Source: Chryseobacterium sp. BLS98
GTDB taxonomy: Bacteria; Bacteroidota; Bacteroidia; Flavobacteriales; Weeksellaceae
Direction: 5' to 3'
Assembly (NCBI RefSeq): GCF_001045445.1
Contig: NZ_LFNF01000005.1
Coordinates: 186,001 to 250,000 of the forward strand
Length of the DNA stretch: 64,000 bases
Positions 43,053 through 52,335 of the stretch are shown one piece after another. The notes under the pieces were generated by a model. The model was given only the letters and a program-made list of their open reading frames with translations. It did not search any database and was not told the DNA's origin. A program made the position numbers and the translations under genes. The stretch's first letter is position 1. The number at the start of each line of letters is the position of its first letter.

Positions 43053-43886
43053 ATGAAAAATATCTTTTATCTCATTGTATGGGCAGCAAGTCATCACTTC
43101 AATGCACAACAGACGAACAACAACAATTCCTTACTTAAAAATATAGCAACGGATCATCCAATGAAATCGGTGAAATACAATCAGCTTTATCAGCATGGAA
43201 TTGCTGATGCATTTATAGGTGGACTTTACAAGGGAACCCTTTCGCTTGAGAATTTAAAATCAAAAGGTGACTTCGGCCTGGGAGCTCCTGATATGCTGGA
43301 CGGAGAGCTTACCCTATTGGACGGACAAGTATACCAGACAAAAGCTACAGGCCAGACTGTTATTCCCGCAGATCAGTTTAAGTCATCTTTAGCTTTTGTA
43401 ACGTTCTTCAAGCCTGATCGTGTCTTCACTATTAAAAATAAAGTGGATCATCAGAAGGCTTTGCAGGAAATAAATAAAATTCTGCCAGGTGAAAATGCAA
43501 TGTTTGCCATTAAAATAACAGGAAAGTTTGCTTATGTGAAGACCAGAGCTTTTCCTCCTGTAGAAAAAGAGCCGTTTCCTACCCTCACTTCTATTGCTGA
43601 CAGGCAAAAGATCTTTGATTTTTCAAATACTGAAGGTACTCTGGTTGGTTTTTATCTCCCTGAATATTTAAACGGAATTAATGTCAAAGGCTTTCACTTT
43701 CATTTTATTTCATCAGACAAAAAAAACGGTGGACATGTGCTGGATTTTGAAGGTGAAAATTTAAAAACAGAAATAGCTCCGTTAGAAAGTTTCAGATTGG
43801 AAACTTCAGGAAATAAAGATTTTCAGAATTTTCAATTTGAGACAAAAAATAATGAATCCCTTGAACTTCTGGAAAAGAGAAAATAG
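43053..43886 (+). CDS. budA: Acetolactate decarboxylase, exported
   Basis: 277 residues from ATG at 43053 (MKNIFYLIVWAASHHFNAQQ); an upstream in-frame start inside the SDR gene is rejected. The signal peptide points to periplasmic or surface location. QLYQHGIADAFIGGLYKGTL and GELTLLDGQVYQ match the family. The zinc motif HxHx10H is complete (HFH at 215-217, His228 in GGH). The enzyme converts acetolactate to acetoin. Export is unusual for an enzyme whose substrate is intracellular in textbook pathways, though secreted homologues exist in Brevibacillus. Confidence 0.93.
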   Translation: MKNIFYLIVWAASHHFNAQQTNNNNSLLKNIATDHPMKSVKYNQLYQHGIADAFIGGLYKGTLSLENLKSKGDFGLGAPDMLDGELTLLDGQVYQTKATGQTVIPADQFKSSLAFVTFFKPDRVFTIKNKVDHQKALQEINKILPGENAMFAIKITGKFAYVKTRAFPPVEKEPFPTLTSIADRQKIFDFSNTEGTLVGFYLPEYLNGINVKGFHFHFISSDKKNGGHVLDFEGENLKTEIAPLESFRLETSGNKDFQNFQFETKNNESLELLEKRK

Positions 43887-43943
43887 TTTAAATAGGTTTT
43901 AAATTTTGAGAAACAGGTTTTATTATTGTATAAAACCTGTTTT

Positions 43944-44471
43944 TTAATCCATTTTTTTCAAAATCTTCTCAAAAGTATTCATATTCCGGCTGGTGAACTG
44001 ATCTTTAAGGCTCTTTTTACCTAAAACCTTTCCAAAAGAAGAATCCAGCGTATTTCCTTTTGGGACCTGCCAGTAAAATATATCTTTGACAATCACTGCT
44101 TTTTCGTTTTCGGTTTTGGAAGCAGCTTCAAATTCTGCCATCAGAACATTTTCCACCCCGGGATTTCCTACAAAAGCATATGTATGCAAATCATTATTTT
44201 TTTCGAAGGGAACGCTATTCCAGAAGACTTGTGTTTCTTCCTGAGATTTTATAAATAAAAATGCTTCATAAGAAAAATGATCAGACATCGCCTTTTCTAA
44301 AATTTTCTTCAGATCTGCAGTCTTCTTATCAGAAGAAAATACAATATTTCCTGAAGCCAGTATTGAACTTACGTCCTGCATACCCGCTTCTTTAAAAACC
44401 TGGCATACATCAGCCATTTTCATATTGGTTCCTTTTACGTTCACGCCGCGGAGAAAAGCACAGTATTTCAT
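43944..44471 (-). CDS. DUF1697 domain protein
   Basis: 175 residues. MKYCAFLRGVNVKGTNMKMA, ILASGNIVFSSDKKTADL and WQVPKGNTLDSSFGKVLGKK are DUF1697 hallmarks, with the C-terminal SRNMNTFEKI. Cytoplasmic, function unknown. A CT-rich leader repeat lies directly upstream of its start. Confidence 0.9.
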   Translation of the reverse strand: MKYCAFLRGVNVKGTNMKMADVCQVFKEAGMQDVSSILASGNIVFSSDKKTADLKKILEKAMSDHFSYEAFLFIKSQEETQVFWNSVPFEKNNDLHTYAFVGNPGVENVLMAEFEAASKTENEKAVIVKDIFYWQVPKGNTLDSSFGKVLGKKSLKDQFTSRNMNTFEKILKKMD

Positions 44472-44535
44472 TTTTTAGGGATTAGGTTATAGGTTTGAGG
44501 GTATTAGGGTTTGAGAGTAATAGAGTTTGAGGGTG
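44472..44535 (-). repeat. CT-rich leader repeat, copy 3
   Basis: On the minus strand, immediately upstream of the ATG at 44471, there are CCTCAAACTCT, ACTCTCAAACCCT and CCCTCAAACC boxes, matching the leaders before 18470 and 19049. Confidence 0.6.
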
Positions 44536-44584
44536 GTTGTTTCTTTCTCTACAAATTTTTTAATGCTTTAATTCTTTAATCTTT

Positions 44585-46072
44585 TTAATTAATCCTTACA
44601 TATAAATTATAATCTGTTCCTGACGGTTTAAAATGGTAGATTTTTTCTAAGATTTTATTGTCGCTTTTCAGGTGCTCCTTTATCCTGAATTCTTTCAGAA
44701 GCTGATAATGAGCCTGATAGTATTCTGCATCGTCTCCTTCAAAGAGGTTTTTATAGGAAAGAAGATATTTCGGTTTTCTGTTTTTTACGGTATTGATCCA
44801 GTAATGAGGTTTATCTTTCTTTATTTCAGTCTGGATCTGTTTGTCGACCAATCCTACTTCATCAATCGTTTTTAATCCAGAAAAATAGGGTACATAACCG
44901 GCGGGTTCCAGAAGGATCCATTGGTTTTTATCTTTTTCGTAAGTATTCAGAAACAATCCGATTTTTCTGCGGTAATTCCACTCTCCGTTTCCTGTCGCGA
45001 TGGAATGTATAGTCTGGAAAAGAGTCATCGGAAGAATATAAAATACAACCAGAAGGGACAGCCATAAATTCCGTCTTTCTTTCTGTTCCAAAACAAAAAT
45101 AAGGACCGGAACAAAAAGTAAAAGCTGTGGAACCCAGTAATACCAATCAAATAAGCTCTTTTGTGAGATAAAAATAATCTGTTTCACCCAACCGAAAATA
45201 AAGATCATCCATAAAAAATAATTCCTTTTGTCTCTCTGTCTTACAAGATAAATGAAACACAGCAGTTCAAAAATCAGGATAACAATGGTTGCCGGATTGA
45301 AGTTGCCGGGAAGTTTCAGCATTCCCCAGAAATTCCCGAAGCTTATAAAGAAATATTTGAGATTTTGAGCGAAGGTAAAATGGTGTTCGTAAAGGAGCTT
45401 TTTAGCCACAATGGTATTGTTGACCAGTTCTCCGAAATAAAGCCAGTTGAAGGAAAGTGTCCATACAAGACCCAGAATTCCTCCGAAAACATAGTTCCAT
45501 CTGATTTTTCTGTTCCAAAAAACATCGACAAGAAATACAATTCCCAGGAAAATAACCGTATCGATCCTTGTAAACATTATCAAAACGGGCAAAAGGATCA
45601 GTGCCCACTTTTTGCCTTTGCTGAAACCGTAATAAAGAAGCGCCATTTCCAGGAAGAAAAGAATTCCATATTCCATTCCCAGTATAGAAATCTTAATGGC
45701 AGGCGGCAGTATTCCTATTAAAAATATAAAAATAGCTTTGTGCCACGGATTTTTAAGGGTAAGATGGGAAAGAAACAAGGTTCCTATCGTAAAAAGTATG
45801 GAATTAAAAATCAGGAGGGGTTCAACAAAATGTTCTTTACCGAAAATCAGGTTGAAAAAATAAGATACAAAGACATACAGATGGGTGGTAGAAGCCGAAA
45901 TTCTGGTTTCTCCATTGAATCCTATCACTCCATAATCCAGAAGATTCTGGGCTACTCTCCAGGTAATGAATGCATCTTCCTGGATATAGTGGGTCAGTAA
46001 AAAGAGAAGTTTAAAAATTACCGTAAAAATTACAGCATAGATTGGGAGTCTGTTATTTTTATTTTTTGCCAT
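44585..46072 (-). CDS. Polytopic GT-C-like glycosyltransferase
   Basis: 495 residues from ATG at 46072 (MAKNKNNRLPIYAVIFTV); a preceding GTG is less likely. About ten to twelve membrane spans. The first loop carries EDAFITWRVAQNLLDYGVIG with GFNGETRISASTTHLYV, the acidic motif of GT-C transferases related to AftB/ArnT-type proteins. The C-terminal domain is soluble (LLEPAGYVPYF). It probably uses a polyprenyl-phosphate sugar on the periplasmic side; acceptor unknown. It is adjacent to a DUF2723 gene of related class. Confidence 0.78.
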   Translation of the reverse strand: MAKNKNNRLPIYAVIFTVIFKLLFLLTHYIQEDAFITWRVAQNLLDYGVIGFNGETRISASTTHLYVFVSYFFNLIFGKEHFVEPLLIFNSILFTIGTLFLSHLTLKNPWHKAIFIFLIGILPPAIKISILGMEYGILFFLEMALLYYGFSKGKKWALILLPVLIMFTRIDTVIFLGIVFLVDVFWNRKIRWNYVFGGILGLVWTLSFNWLYFGELVNNTIVAKKLLYEHHFTFAQNLKYFFISFGNFWGMLKLPGNFNPATIVILIFELLCFIYLVRQRDKRNYFLWMIFIFGWVKQIIFISQKSLFDWYYWVPQLLLFVPVLIFVLEQKERRNLWLSLLVVFYILPMTLFQTIHSIATGNGEWNYRRKIGLFLNTYEKDKNQWILLEPAGYVPYFSGLKTIDEVGLVDKQIQTEIKKDKPHYWINTVKNRKPKYLLSYKNLFEGDDAEYYQAHYQLLKEFRIKEHLKSDNKILEKIYHFKPSGTDYNLYVRIN

Positions 46073-46127
46073 CACGCATTTTTAGTTCCACAAATATAAT
46101 CTTAAAATTGATGAAACCCAATAACAA

Positions 46128-46153
46128 AAAAACGGAACCGAAGTTCCGTTTTT
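46128..46153 (-). terminator. Terminator of the DUF2723 gene
   Basis: Exact arms AAAAACGGAAC (46128-46138) and GTTCCGTTTTT (46143-46153) with a 4-nt loop, 10 bp beyond the stop. Confidence 0.88.
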
Positions 46154-46162
46154 GTTAACTAT

Positions 46163-49100
46163 TTATTGCGTTGCTTTGATAATTGCTGTGGTGATCTGAT
46201 CCTCTTTCTCTTTTGAATAGGTAGAATCATAAGGTTCCATCACATCAAACAGATATTGGTAGAAAGGTGTGATTTTCTGTACCTTTTCAGATTCATTCCT
46301 TGCTTTTTCTTTACCCATCTGCTGAAGATCTTTGATGAAAGCATTGAACTTTTTATCAATCGGCTCTATGGATTTTACAAGATAGGCATATGCTTTTTCA
46401 TTCTGTCCCAGCTTCTTGTAGGCATCTGTAACCGCACCTACCACCAGAGAATATTCCATCGGCTTTGCTCTCATCTGTCTTCTGGCAAAATTCTGATCAG
46501 CCGGGGCAAGGCTTAAATAATAATCATATTCATCAAAAATACCTTTTTTAAGGATTTCTGCCAGCTGAAGTCCTTTTTTCTCCTGTCCCGCAATGATATA
46601 TCCGGTAACCATAGAGCTTAATGAACGTGGATCATTAAACTTCTCTGCCGGGATTTCTTTTGATGCAAGATCAAGCAATTCCACGGCTTTAGCTTTCTGT
46701 CCGCTTAATGCCAATGCTGAAGCTGCTCTGCTCGCCGACATTCTGTAGCTCATAATATTGGAGGTAGCGGTTTCATCAAAGTGAGCGTTCAGATCTTTAA
46801 AATTACCCCATCTGAAGTTTTTCACCACATTGTATAAAGAATTGGTATCTACTCTACCCATATCTCCATCTGCATTCTGAGTGGTGTGGATAGGAACCAG
46901 TCTGTAGCTGAATCCGTCAAACTGAAGATATTCATCAAGATAGAAGATATTTTCGCTGTCGTAAATTCCCCCTGATGAGAAGTTAACCGGACGCTTCCAG
47001 TCGAAATTCGCCAGCATATCCATCAGGATCAGGTTATTTTTATAAAGAGTATTTCCTTTGTAAGTAATCATGATCTGGTTTACCACATTCGGAAGGTCTG
47101 CCTGGGTAATGATTCCTGCTTTTAAAGCATTTTCTTTGTTAACAGGAAGGATGAATTTATTCACCGGAAGAATGTTATATTTTTCATATTTCTCTTCTCC
47201 GAAGTACATTTTTAAAAGCTCATCTTTTTCAGGAGATTTGAATTTGATGAAATCAATAGCTTCTTTCAATGTCAATGAATCCTGTGTCAGGTATTTTCTG
47301 AAGGCTCCGAACTGAGTATCAGAAACACCTTGCTCTTTCAGCATGGAGAAAACTCCTTCCCAGTCTTCTTTTTTCATCATATAGATCTGATCATTGACGC
47401 CGTCTCTATAATCTTCGTGAGTCAGCTCACTAGGAATTCCTGCTGCGTTATATGTTTTTCTTTTAACCTGATCTAAGTTCCATGGAGTTGAAGCAAGAGT
47501 GAAATTAACCACCTTCACGTCATCTCTGAATCTTTCCGTTTCCTGGATAGCCCATACCGGATAAGTATCATTATCCCCGTAAACAAACAAAATATCGTTC
47601 TTAGGAAGTGATTTTAATACCGAGTAGGCATAATCATAAGCGGTATATCTGTTGCTTCTGTCGTGTACATTGTAATTCTGGAATCCCATCATGAAGGGAA
47701 CGCCCAATAAAACTACTCCTAATGCAATATTCGCTCCGTTGGATTTTACTTTTGACTGGATAAACCATAAAATAGCCGCTGCTCCAAGCCCAATCCAGAT
47801 TGCAAATGCGTAGAACGAGCCTACCATTGCATAATCTCTTTCTCTCGGTTCGAAAGGTTTTACACCGGTATAGAAAATGATTCCTACACTGGTTAAAATA
47901 AATAATGAAAGCAAGGAATAGAATCTTCCAAAATCCCTGTTCAATTGGAAAAAGAAACCGATCAATCCTAAAATTAATGGTAAAAAGAAGAATTTTACTG
48001 TACTTTCATTCTTGAATTTGGCAGGCATTTTATCCTGGTTTCCAAGCAATGCATTATCAATAAAAGAAATTCCGGAGATCCAGTTTCCTTTTGTGTTTTC
48101 CATATTTCCTTCAAGGTCGTTCTGTCTTCCCACGAAGTTCCACATCAGGTATCTTACAAAGTAATATCCGTTCTGGAAAGTAATGAAATAATCCATATTC
48201 TGGGCCAGTGAAGGCTTCTGAACATTAATTAAATTGTATGGTTTAACCTTCAGGTAATCGGCTGCCGTAATGCTTTTATCTTCATATTTCCCTCTCAGTT
48301 CGTCAAAAATCTGCTTAGCCTGCGGATTATCTGCTACATCTTCATTGGCGTAGTTGAATGTAAAATCAGGAGCTCCGTACATGGAAATATAGTTCGCCAT
48401 CACATCTTTATCTTCATTAAACATCCTTGGCATTAAACTCACCTGAGATTTACTGAATGTATAATTGAAACGGTCACCTGTTTTTCTATAGGTTCCAGTT
48501 TTTTCGTCCTTTTCGTAGATTTCACCGGTTTTCTTTGTTTTGAAGCTTCCGTCCTCGTTTTTCTCAATTCCGTTGGCATCAAGGAAAGCGGTATAGTTTT
48601 GACCGTAAATAGTCGGCCAGTCACCGTACTGTTCCCTGTTATAGTAATCCAGCATACCAATGGCGGTATCAGGATCATTAAGGTTCATCGGTGGATTGGC
48701 ATTCGCTCTGATAGGAATAACCATCCAGCATGAAAACCCGATGATCATATACACTACTGACAATGCAGCAGTCTGGTATATATTTTTCTTGGCTTTTCTT
48801 GCATATTTAATTATAAAGTAACAAGCTGCCACCATTAAAATAAATGCAGCAATGGTTCCTGAATGGAAAGGAAGTCCAAGTCCGTTGACGAAGAATATTT
48901 CCAATCTTCCGAACATCGTCATGATTAATGGGAAGATGATCTTGAATACAATGATCAGAATTCCCAACGTAATGGCATTCGCCCAGATAAAATTTTTCCA
49001 GGTAAATTTATAATTTCTTGCATAATACACTAAACATACTGCCGGAACTGCAAGCATACACATCATGTGAACTCCCACAGAAAGTCCTAATACAAAGAAA

Positions 49101-49648
49101 ATAAGGATAATCCATCTTTCGCTGTCTTTGGCAAGGTATTCATTCTCCCATTTGGTAATTAACCAAACAAGTAAAGCAATAAACATGGAAGCCATGGAAT
49201 ATACTTCTCCCTCTACTGCAGAAAACCAGAATGTATCCGAAAAAGTAAAGCATAAAGCTCCTACAGCTCCTGCAAAAAGAATGGAAATTTCCTGGTGTTT
49301 GGTCACTTCATCAAAATCCTTGTTCAACAGCCGTCTTACAAAATGGGTAATCGTCCAGAATAAAAATAAAATCGTCAGCGCACTGAACAATGCAGACATT
49401 GCATTGATTACGATAGAATAATTTTCACCTTTCCCTAAAGCAAAAATGGCTGCCACAGCACCCACAATCTGGAATAAAGCTGCTCCGGGAGCATGCGTTA
49501 CTTCAAGTTTTACCGCAGAGGAAATATACTCGCCGCAGTCCCAGAAACTGAAATTAGGTTCTATGGTCGACAAGTACGTGAAAAATGCAATGACGAAAAT
49601 CACCCATCCTAAAACGGTGTTCCATTGCCTAAAAGTCCAATTTTTCAT
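46163..49648 (-). CDS. DUF2723 membrane glycosyltransferase-like protein
   Basis: 1161 residues. The N-terminal domain has GWVIFVIAFFTYLSTIEP then FWDCGEYISSAVKLEVTHAP, the DUF2723 (GT117/TMEM260-like) signature, with about eleven spans to residue 640. A large periplasmic insertion and a C-terminal TPR-like region (SRAASALALSGQKAKAVELL, KLGQNEKAYAYLVKSIEP) follow. Bacteroidota members are thought to O-mannosylate or otherwise glycosylate secreted proteins. It sits beside a GT-C-like gene on the same strand, so the pair could act in envelope protein glycosylation. Confidence 0.88.
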   Translation of the reverse strand: MKNWTFRQWNTVLGWVIFVIAFFTYLSTIEPNFSFWDCGEYISSAVKLEVTHAPGAALFQIVGAVAAIFALGKGENYSIVINAMSALFSALTILFLFWTITHFVRRLLNKDFDEVTKHQEISILFAGAVGALCFTFSDTFWFSAVEGEVYSMASMFIALLVWLITKWENEYLAKDSERWIILIFFVLGLSVGVHMMCMLAVPAVCLVYYARNYKFTWKNFIWANAITLGILIIVFKIIFPLIMTMFGRLEIFFVNGLGLPFHSGTIAAFILMVAACYFIIKYARKAKKNIYQTAALSVVYMIIGFSCWMVIPIRANANPPMNLNDPDTAIGMLDYYNREQYGDWPTIYGQNYTAFLDANGIEKNEDGSFKTKKTGEIYEKDEKTGTYRKTGDRFNYTFSKSQVSLMPRMFNEDKDVMANYISMYGAPDFTFNYANEDVADNPQAKQIFDELRGKYEDKSITAADYLKVKPYNLINVQKPSLAQNMDYFITFQNGYYFVRYLMWNFVGRQNDLEGNMENTKGNWISGISFIDNALLGNQDKMPAKFKNESTVKFFFLPLILGLIGFFFQLNRDFGRFYSLLSLFILTSVGIIFYTGVKPFEPRERDYAMVGSFYAFAIWIGLGAAAILWFIQSKVKSNGANIALGVVLLGVPFMMGFQNYNVHDRSNRYTAYDYAYSVLKSLPKNDILFVYGDNDTYPVWAIQETERFRDDVKVVNFTLASTPWNLDQVKRKTYNAAGIPSELTHEDYRDGVNDQIYMMKKEDWEGVFSMLKEQGVSDTQFGAFRKYLTQDSLTLKEAIDFIKFKSPEKDELLKMYFGEEKYEKYNILPVNKFILPVNKENALKAGIITQADLPNVVNQIMITYKGNTLYKNNLILMDMLANFDWKRPVNFSSGGIYDSENIFYLDEYLQFDGFSYRLVPIHTTQNADGDMGRVDTNSLYNVVKNFRWGNFKDLNAHFDETATSNIMSYRMSASRAASALALSGQKAKAVELLDLASKEIPAEKFNDPRSLSSMVTGYIIAGQEKKGLQLAEILKKGIFDEYDYYLSLAPADQNFARRQMRAKPMEYSLVVGAVTDAYKKLGQNEKAYAYLVKSIEPIDKKFNAFIKDLQQMGKEKARNESEKVQKITPFYQYLFDVMEPYDSTYSKEKEDQITTAIIKATQ

Positions 49649-49832
49649 AGTATAAAATCAATTACGCGAAAATAAGGCTTTTATACCATTCTGTGGTGTT
49701 TTTAACAAAATTTAAAAATTTTGGCGTAGTATTTGCGATCGTACTTCAGCTAAGATTGCAAATCAGAAAATAAATTTTGCTGAATCACAGGCTTGAAATC
49801 AAACAAAAGTTTAGTAATTATTTATTTTTTTG

Positions 49833-49840
49833 TATTTTTG
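49833..49840 (+). promoter_or_regulatory. -7 box for the cysteate synthase candidate
   Basis: TATTTTTG fits TAnnTTTG and lies 30 nt upstream of the ATG at 49871. Confidence 0.5.
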
Positions 49841-49870
49841 CGGTCATATTTTTATTGAAAATAACAAATA

Positions 49871-50908
49871 ATGAGTAATGTTTACGATAATATTCTTGGC
49901 CTAATAGGAAATACTCCTATGGTGAAGCTTAATACTGTTACAAAAGATATTCCTGCAACCGTTTATGCCAAGTTAGAATCATATAATCCTGGACATTCCA
50001 CAAAAGATAGAATAGCACTTCATATTATAGAAAACGCTGAGAAGAAAGGTTTATTAAAGGAAGATTCCGTAGTTGTAGAAACTACTTCAGGAAATACCGG
50101 GTTTTCTATTGCGATGGTCTGTATTATTAAAGGATATAAATGTATTCTGGCGGTAAGCGACAAGACAAAGCCTGAGAAAATTGCTTATTTGAAAGCATTA
50201 GGGGCTACGGTATACATATGCCCTGCCAACGTTGCTGCAGATGATCCGAGATCTTATTATGAGGTTGCTAAAAGAATAGCTTCAGAAACACCCAATTCAG
50301 TTTACATCAATCAGTATTTCAATGAATTGAATATTGATGCACACTATCAGACTACAGGTCCTGAAATTTGGGAGCAGACAGAAGGCAAGGTGACCCACCT
50401 TTTTGCCTGCACTGGAACAGGTGGAACATTGTCCGGTTCAGGTAAATTTTTGAAAGAAAAGAATCCTGATATCAAGGTTATCGGTGTGGATGCTGACGGG
50501 TCTATCCTGAAAAGCTACCATGAAACGGGAGAGATCCATAAAGAAGATGTTCATCCTTATCAGATTGAGGGAATGGGGAAAAATTTGATCCCTTCTGCCC
50601 TGCTTTTTGACAAGGTAGATGAATTTGTAAGGGTAAATGATGAAATGTCTGCCTACAGAACCCGTGAAATAGCCCTTAAAGAAGCTATCATGGGAGGATA
50701 TACCACAGGGGCTGTTACCCAGGCCCTTATCCAGTATGCACAGTCTCATGAGCTGACCAAAGATGATATTATAGTATTAATCTATCCTGATCACGGATCG
50801 AGATATATCACAAAGGTATACAGCGATAAATGGATGGCCGAACAAGGTTTTGTAAATAACTGCGTACATAACTACGATGAAGTTTTCAAGACAGAATTTA
50901 TTAAATAG
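49871..50908 (+). CDS. Cysteine-synthase-family PLP enzyme, probable cysteate synthase
   Basis: 345 residues, fold-type II PLP enzyme. Schiff-base Lys45 in NPGHSTKDRIA, substrate loop TSGNTG at 72-77, phosphate loop ACTGTGGTLSG. Length and C-terminal extension differ from housekeeping CysK (about 310). The next gene is an alpha-oxoamine synthase, and in Flavobacterium, Chryseobacterium and Alistipes such pairs make cysteate and 3-ketocapnine for sulfonolipids. A plain cysteine or cystathionine synthase is the alternative. The assignment to cysteate is context based. Confidence 0.72.
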   Translation: MSNVYDNILGLIGNTPMVKLNTVTKDIPATVYAKLESYNPGHSTKDRIALHIIENAEKKGLLKEDSVVVETTSGNTGFSIAMVCIIKGYKCILAVSDKTKPEKIAYLKALGATVYICPANVAADDPRSYYEVAKRIASETPNSVYINQYFNELNIDAHYQTTGPEIWEQTEGKVTHLFACTGTGGTLSGSGKFLKEKNPDIKVIGVDADGSILKSYHETGEIHKEDVHPYQIEGMGKNLIPSALLFDKVDEFVRVNDEMSAYRTREIALKEAIMGGYTTGAVTQALIQYAQSHELTKDDIIVLIYPDHGSRYITKVYSDKWMAEQGFVNNCVHNYDEVFKTEFIK

Positions 50909-50933
50909 ATTTAAATAAACCACGATACAAATC

Positions 50934-50966
50934 AAGCCTTTTGTGTTCTACAGGAAAGGCTTTTTT
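50934..50966 (+). terminator. Hairpin in the gap of the sulfonolipid gene pair
   Basis: AAGCCTTTT (50934-50942) pairs with GAAAGGCTT and is followed by a T run to about 50966. It may attenuate read-through between the two genes, so stoichiometry may differ. Confidence 0.65.
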
Positions 50967-50986
50967 ACTTAAAATTACGATACAAA

Positions 50987-52261
50987 ATGTTGGATATTTT
51001 TGAAAGAATAAAAGAAAATCCAGGACCTCTTGGACAGTTTGCAGATTACGGTGAAGGTTATTTTATTTTCCCAAGACTAGAAGGACCTATCGGTCCGAGA
51101 ATGCAGTTTCAGGGAAGAGAAGTGATTTTCTGGAGTGCCAATGACTATTTAGGATTATGTAATCACCCTGAAGTATTAGCGGCTGATGCCAAAGCTGCTG
51201 CAGAATACGGGATGTTCTATCCTATGGGTGCAAGGGCCATGTCCGGTGAAACGGATCAGCACCTTCAGCTGGAAAGAGAGCTGGCGGATTTTGTACAAAA
51301 GGATTCAGCCTATTTATTGAATTTCGGTTACCAGGGAATGGTTTCTACCATTGATGCTTTGGTGAGCAGAAATGATGTAATTGTATATGATGTGGATTCG
51401 CATGCCTGTATTGTAGACGGTGTAAGACTTCACTCCGGAAAAAGATTTACCTACAGACACAATGATATTGAAAGTCTGGAAAAAAACCTTCAGAGAGCAA
51501 CGAAAGTAGCAGAAGAAACCGGAGGCGGTATTCTTGTGATTACGGAAGGGGTTTTCGGGATGAGAGGACAGCAGGGGAAACTTAAAGAAATCTGTGATCT
51601 TAAATCCAAATACAGCTTCAGATTATTAGTAGATGATGCACACGGATTCGGAACTCTTGGAAAAACAGGAGCCGGAGCTGGTGAAGAGCAGGGATGCCAG
51701 GATCAGATTGATGTATACTTCTCTACTTTTGCCAAATCTATGGCAGGTTTCGGAGCTTTTCTAGCAGGTGATAAAGAAATTATCAGGTATCTGAAATTTA
51801 ACCTAAGATCTCAGATCTTTGCCAAATCTCTTACAATGCCAATGGTAATCGGAGGTTTAAAGAGATTGGAACTGTTAAGAACAAGACCTGAAATCAAAGC
51901 TAAACTTTGGGAAAATACTTATAAACTTCAGAACGGTCTTAAAGAAAGAGGATTTAATATCGGGGACAGCAATACCTGCGTAACTCCTGTCATGATGCAG
52001 GGAACTCCGGTAGAAGCTACTCTTCTTGTAAAAGATTTAAGAGAAAATTACCGAATTTTCACTTCCGTAGTGGTTTATCCGGTAATTCCAAAGGGAATGA
52101 TTTTGTTAAGATTAATTCCTACCGCTTCCCACACAGACGCAGAGATTAATGAAACATTAGCTGCGTTTGAAGCTATTCATGATAAATTAGTAAGTGGTCA
52201 TTATAAAGAGCAGGAACAGAAGCTGCTGCAGGAGCAGGGCTTAAGTTTCAAACCGATTTAA
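50987..52261 (+). CDS. Alpha-oxoamine synthase, probable cysteate acyl-ACP transferase
   Basis: 424 residues. The class II aminotransferase fold of the SPT/KBL/BioF family shows SANDYLGLCNHPEVL, GSG-like MGARAMSGETDQH, PLP Asp in LLVDDAHGFG (216-220) and Schiff-base Lys250 in FSTFAKSMAGFG. Homologues in Flavobacterium johnsoniae and Alistipes condense cysteate with fatty acyl-ACP, the first step to capnine sulfonolipids. Serine palmitoyltransferase is the alternative. The preceding cysteate-synthase candidate makes the sulfonolipid reading more likely. Confidence 0.78.
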   Translation: MLDIFERIKENPGPLGQFADYGEGYFIFPRLEGPIGPRMQFQGREVIFWSANDYLGLCNHPEVLAADAKAAAEYGMFYPMGARAMSGETDQHLQLERELADFVQKDSAYLLNFGYQGMVSTIDALVSRNDVIVYDVDSHACIVDGVRLHSGKRFTYRHNDIESLEKNLQRATKVAEETGGGILVITEGVFGMRGQQGKLKEICDLKSKYSFRLLVDDAHGFGTLGKTGAGAGEEQGCQDQIDVYFSTFAKSMAGFGAFLAGDKEIIRYLKFNLRSQIFAKSLTMPMVIGGLKRLELLRTRPEIKAKLWENTYKLQNGLKERGFNIGDSNTCVTPVMMQGTPVEATLLVKDLRENYRIFTSVVVYPVIPKGMILLRLIPTASHTDAEINETLAAFEAIHDKLVSGHYKEQEQKLLQEQGLSFKPI

Positions 52262-52273
52262 TGAGAAAAGATA

Positions 52274-52301
52274 AAAACCACTGAAAATTTTCAGTGGTTT
52301 T
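52274..52301 (+). terminator. Perfect 28-bp palindromic terminator
   Basis: AAAACCACTGAAAA and TTTTCAGTGGTTTT abut without loop, followed by further T residues, just after the acyltransferase stop. Confidence 0.9.
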
Positions 52302-52335
52302 TTTATGGAACGTTTTATTTTAAATCATAATAACA

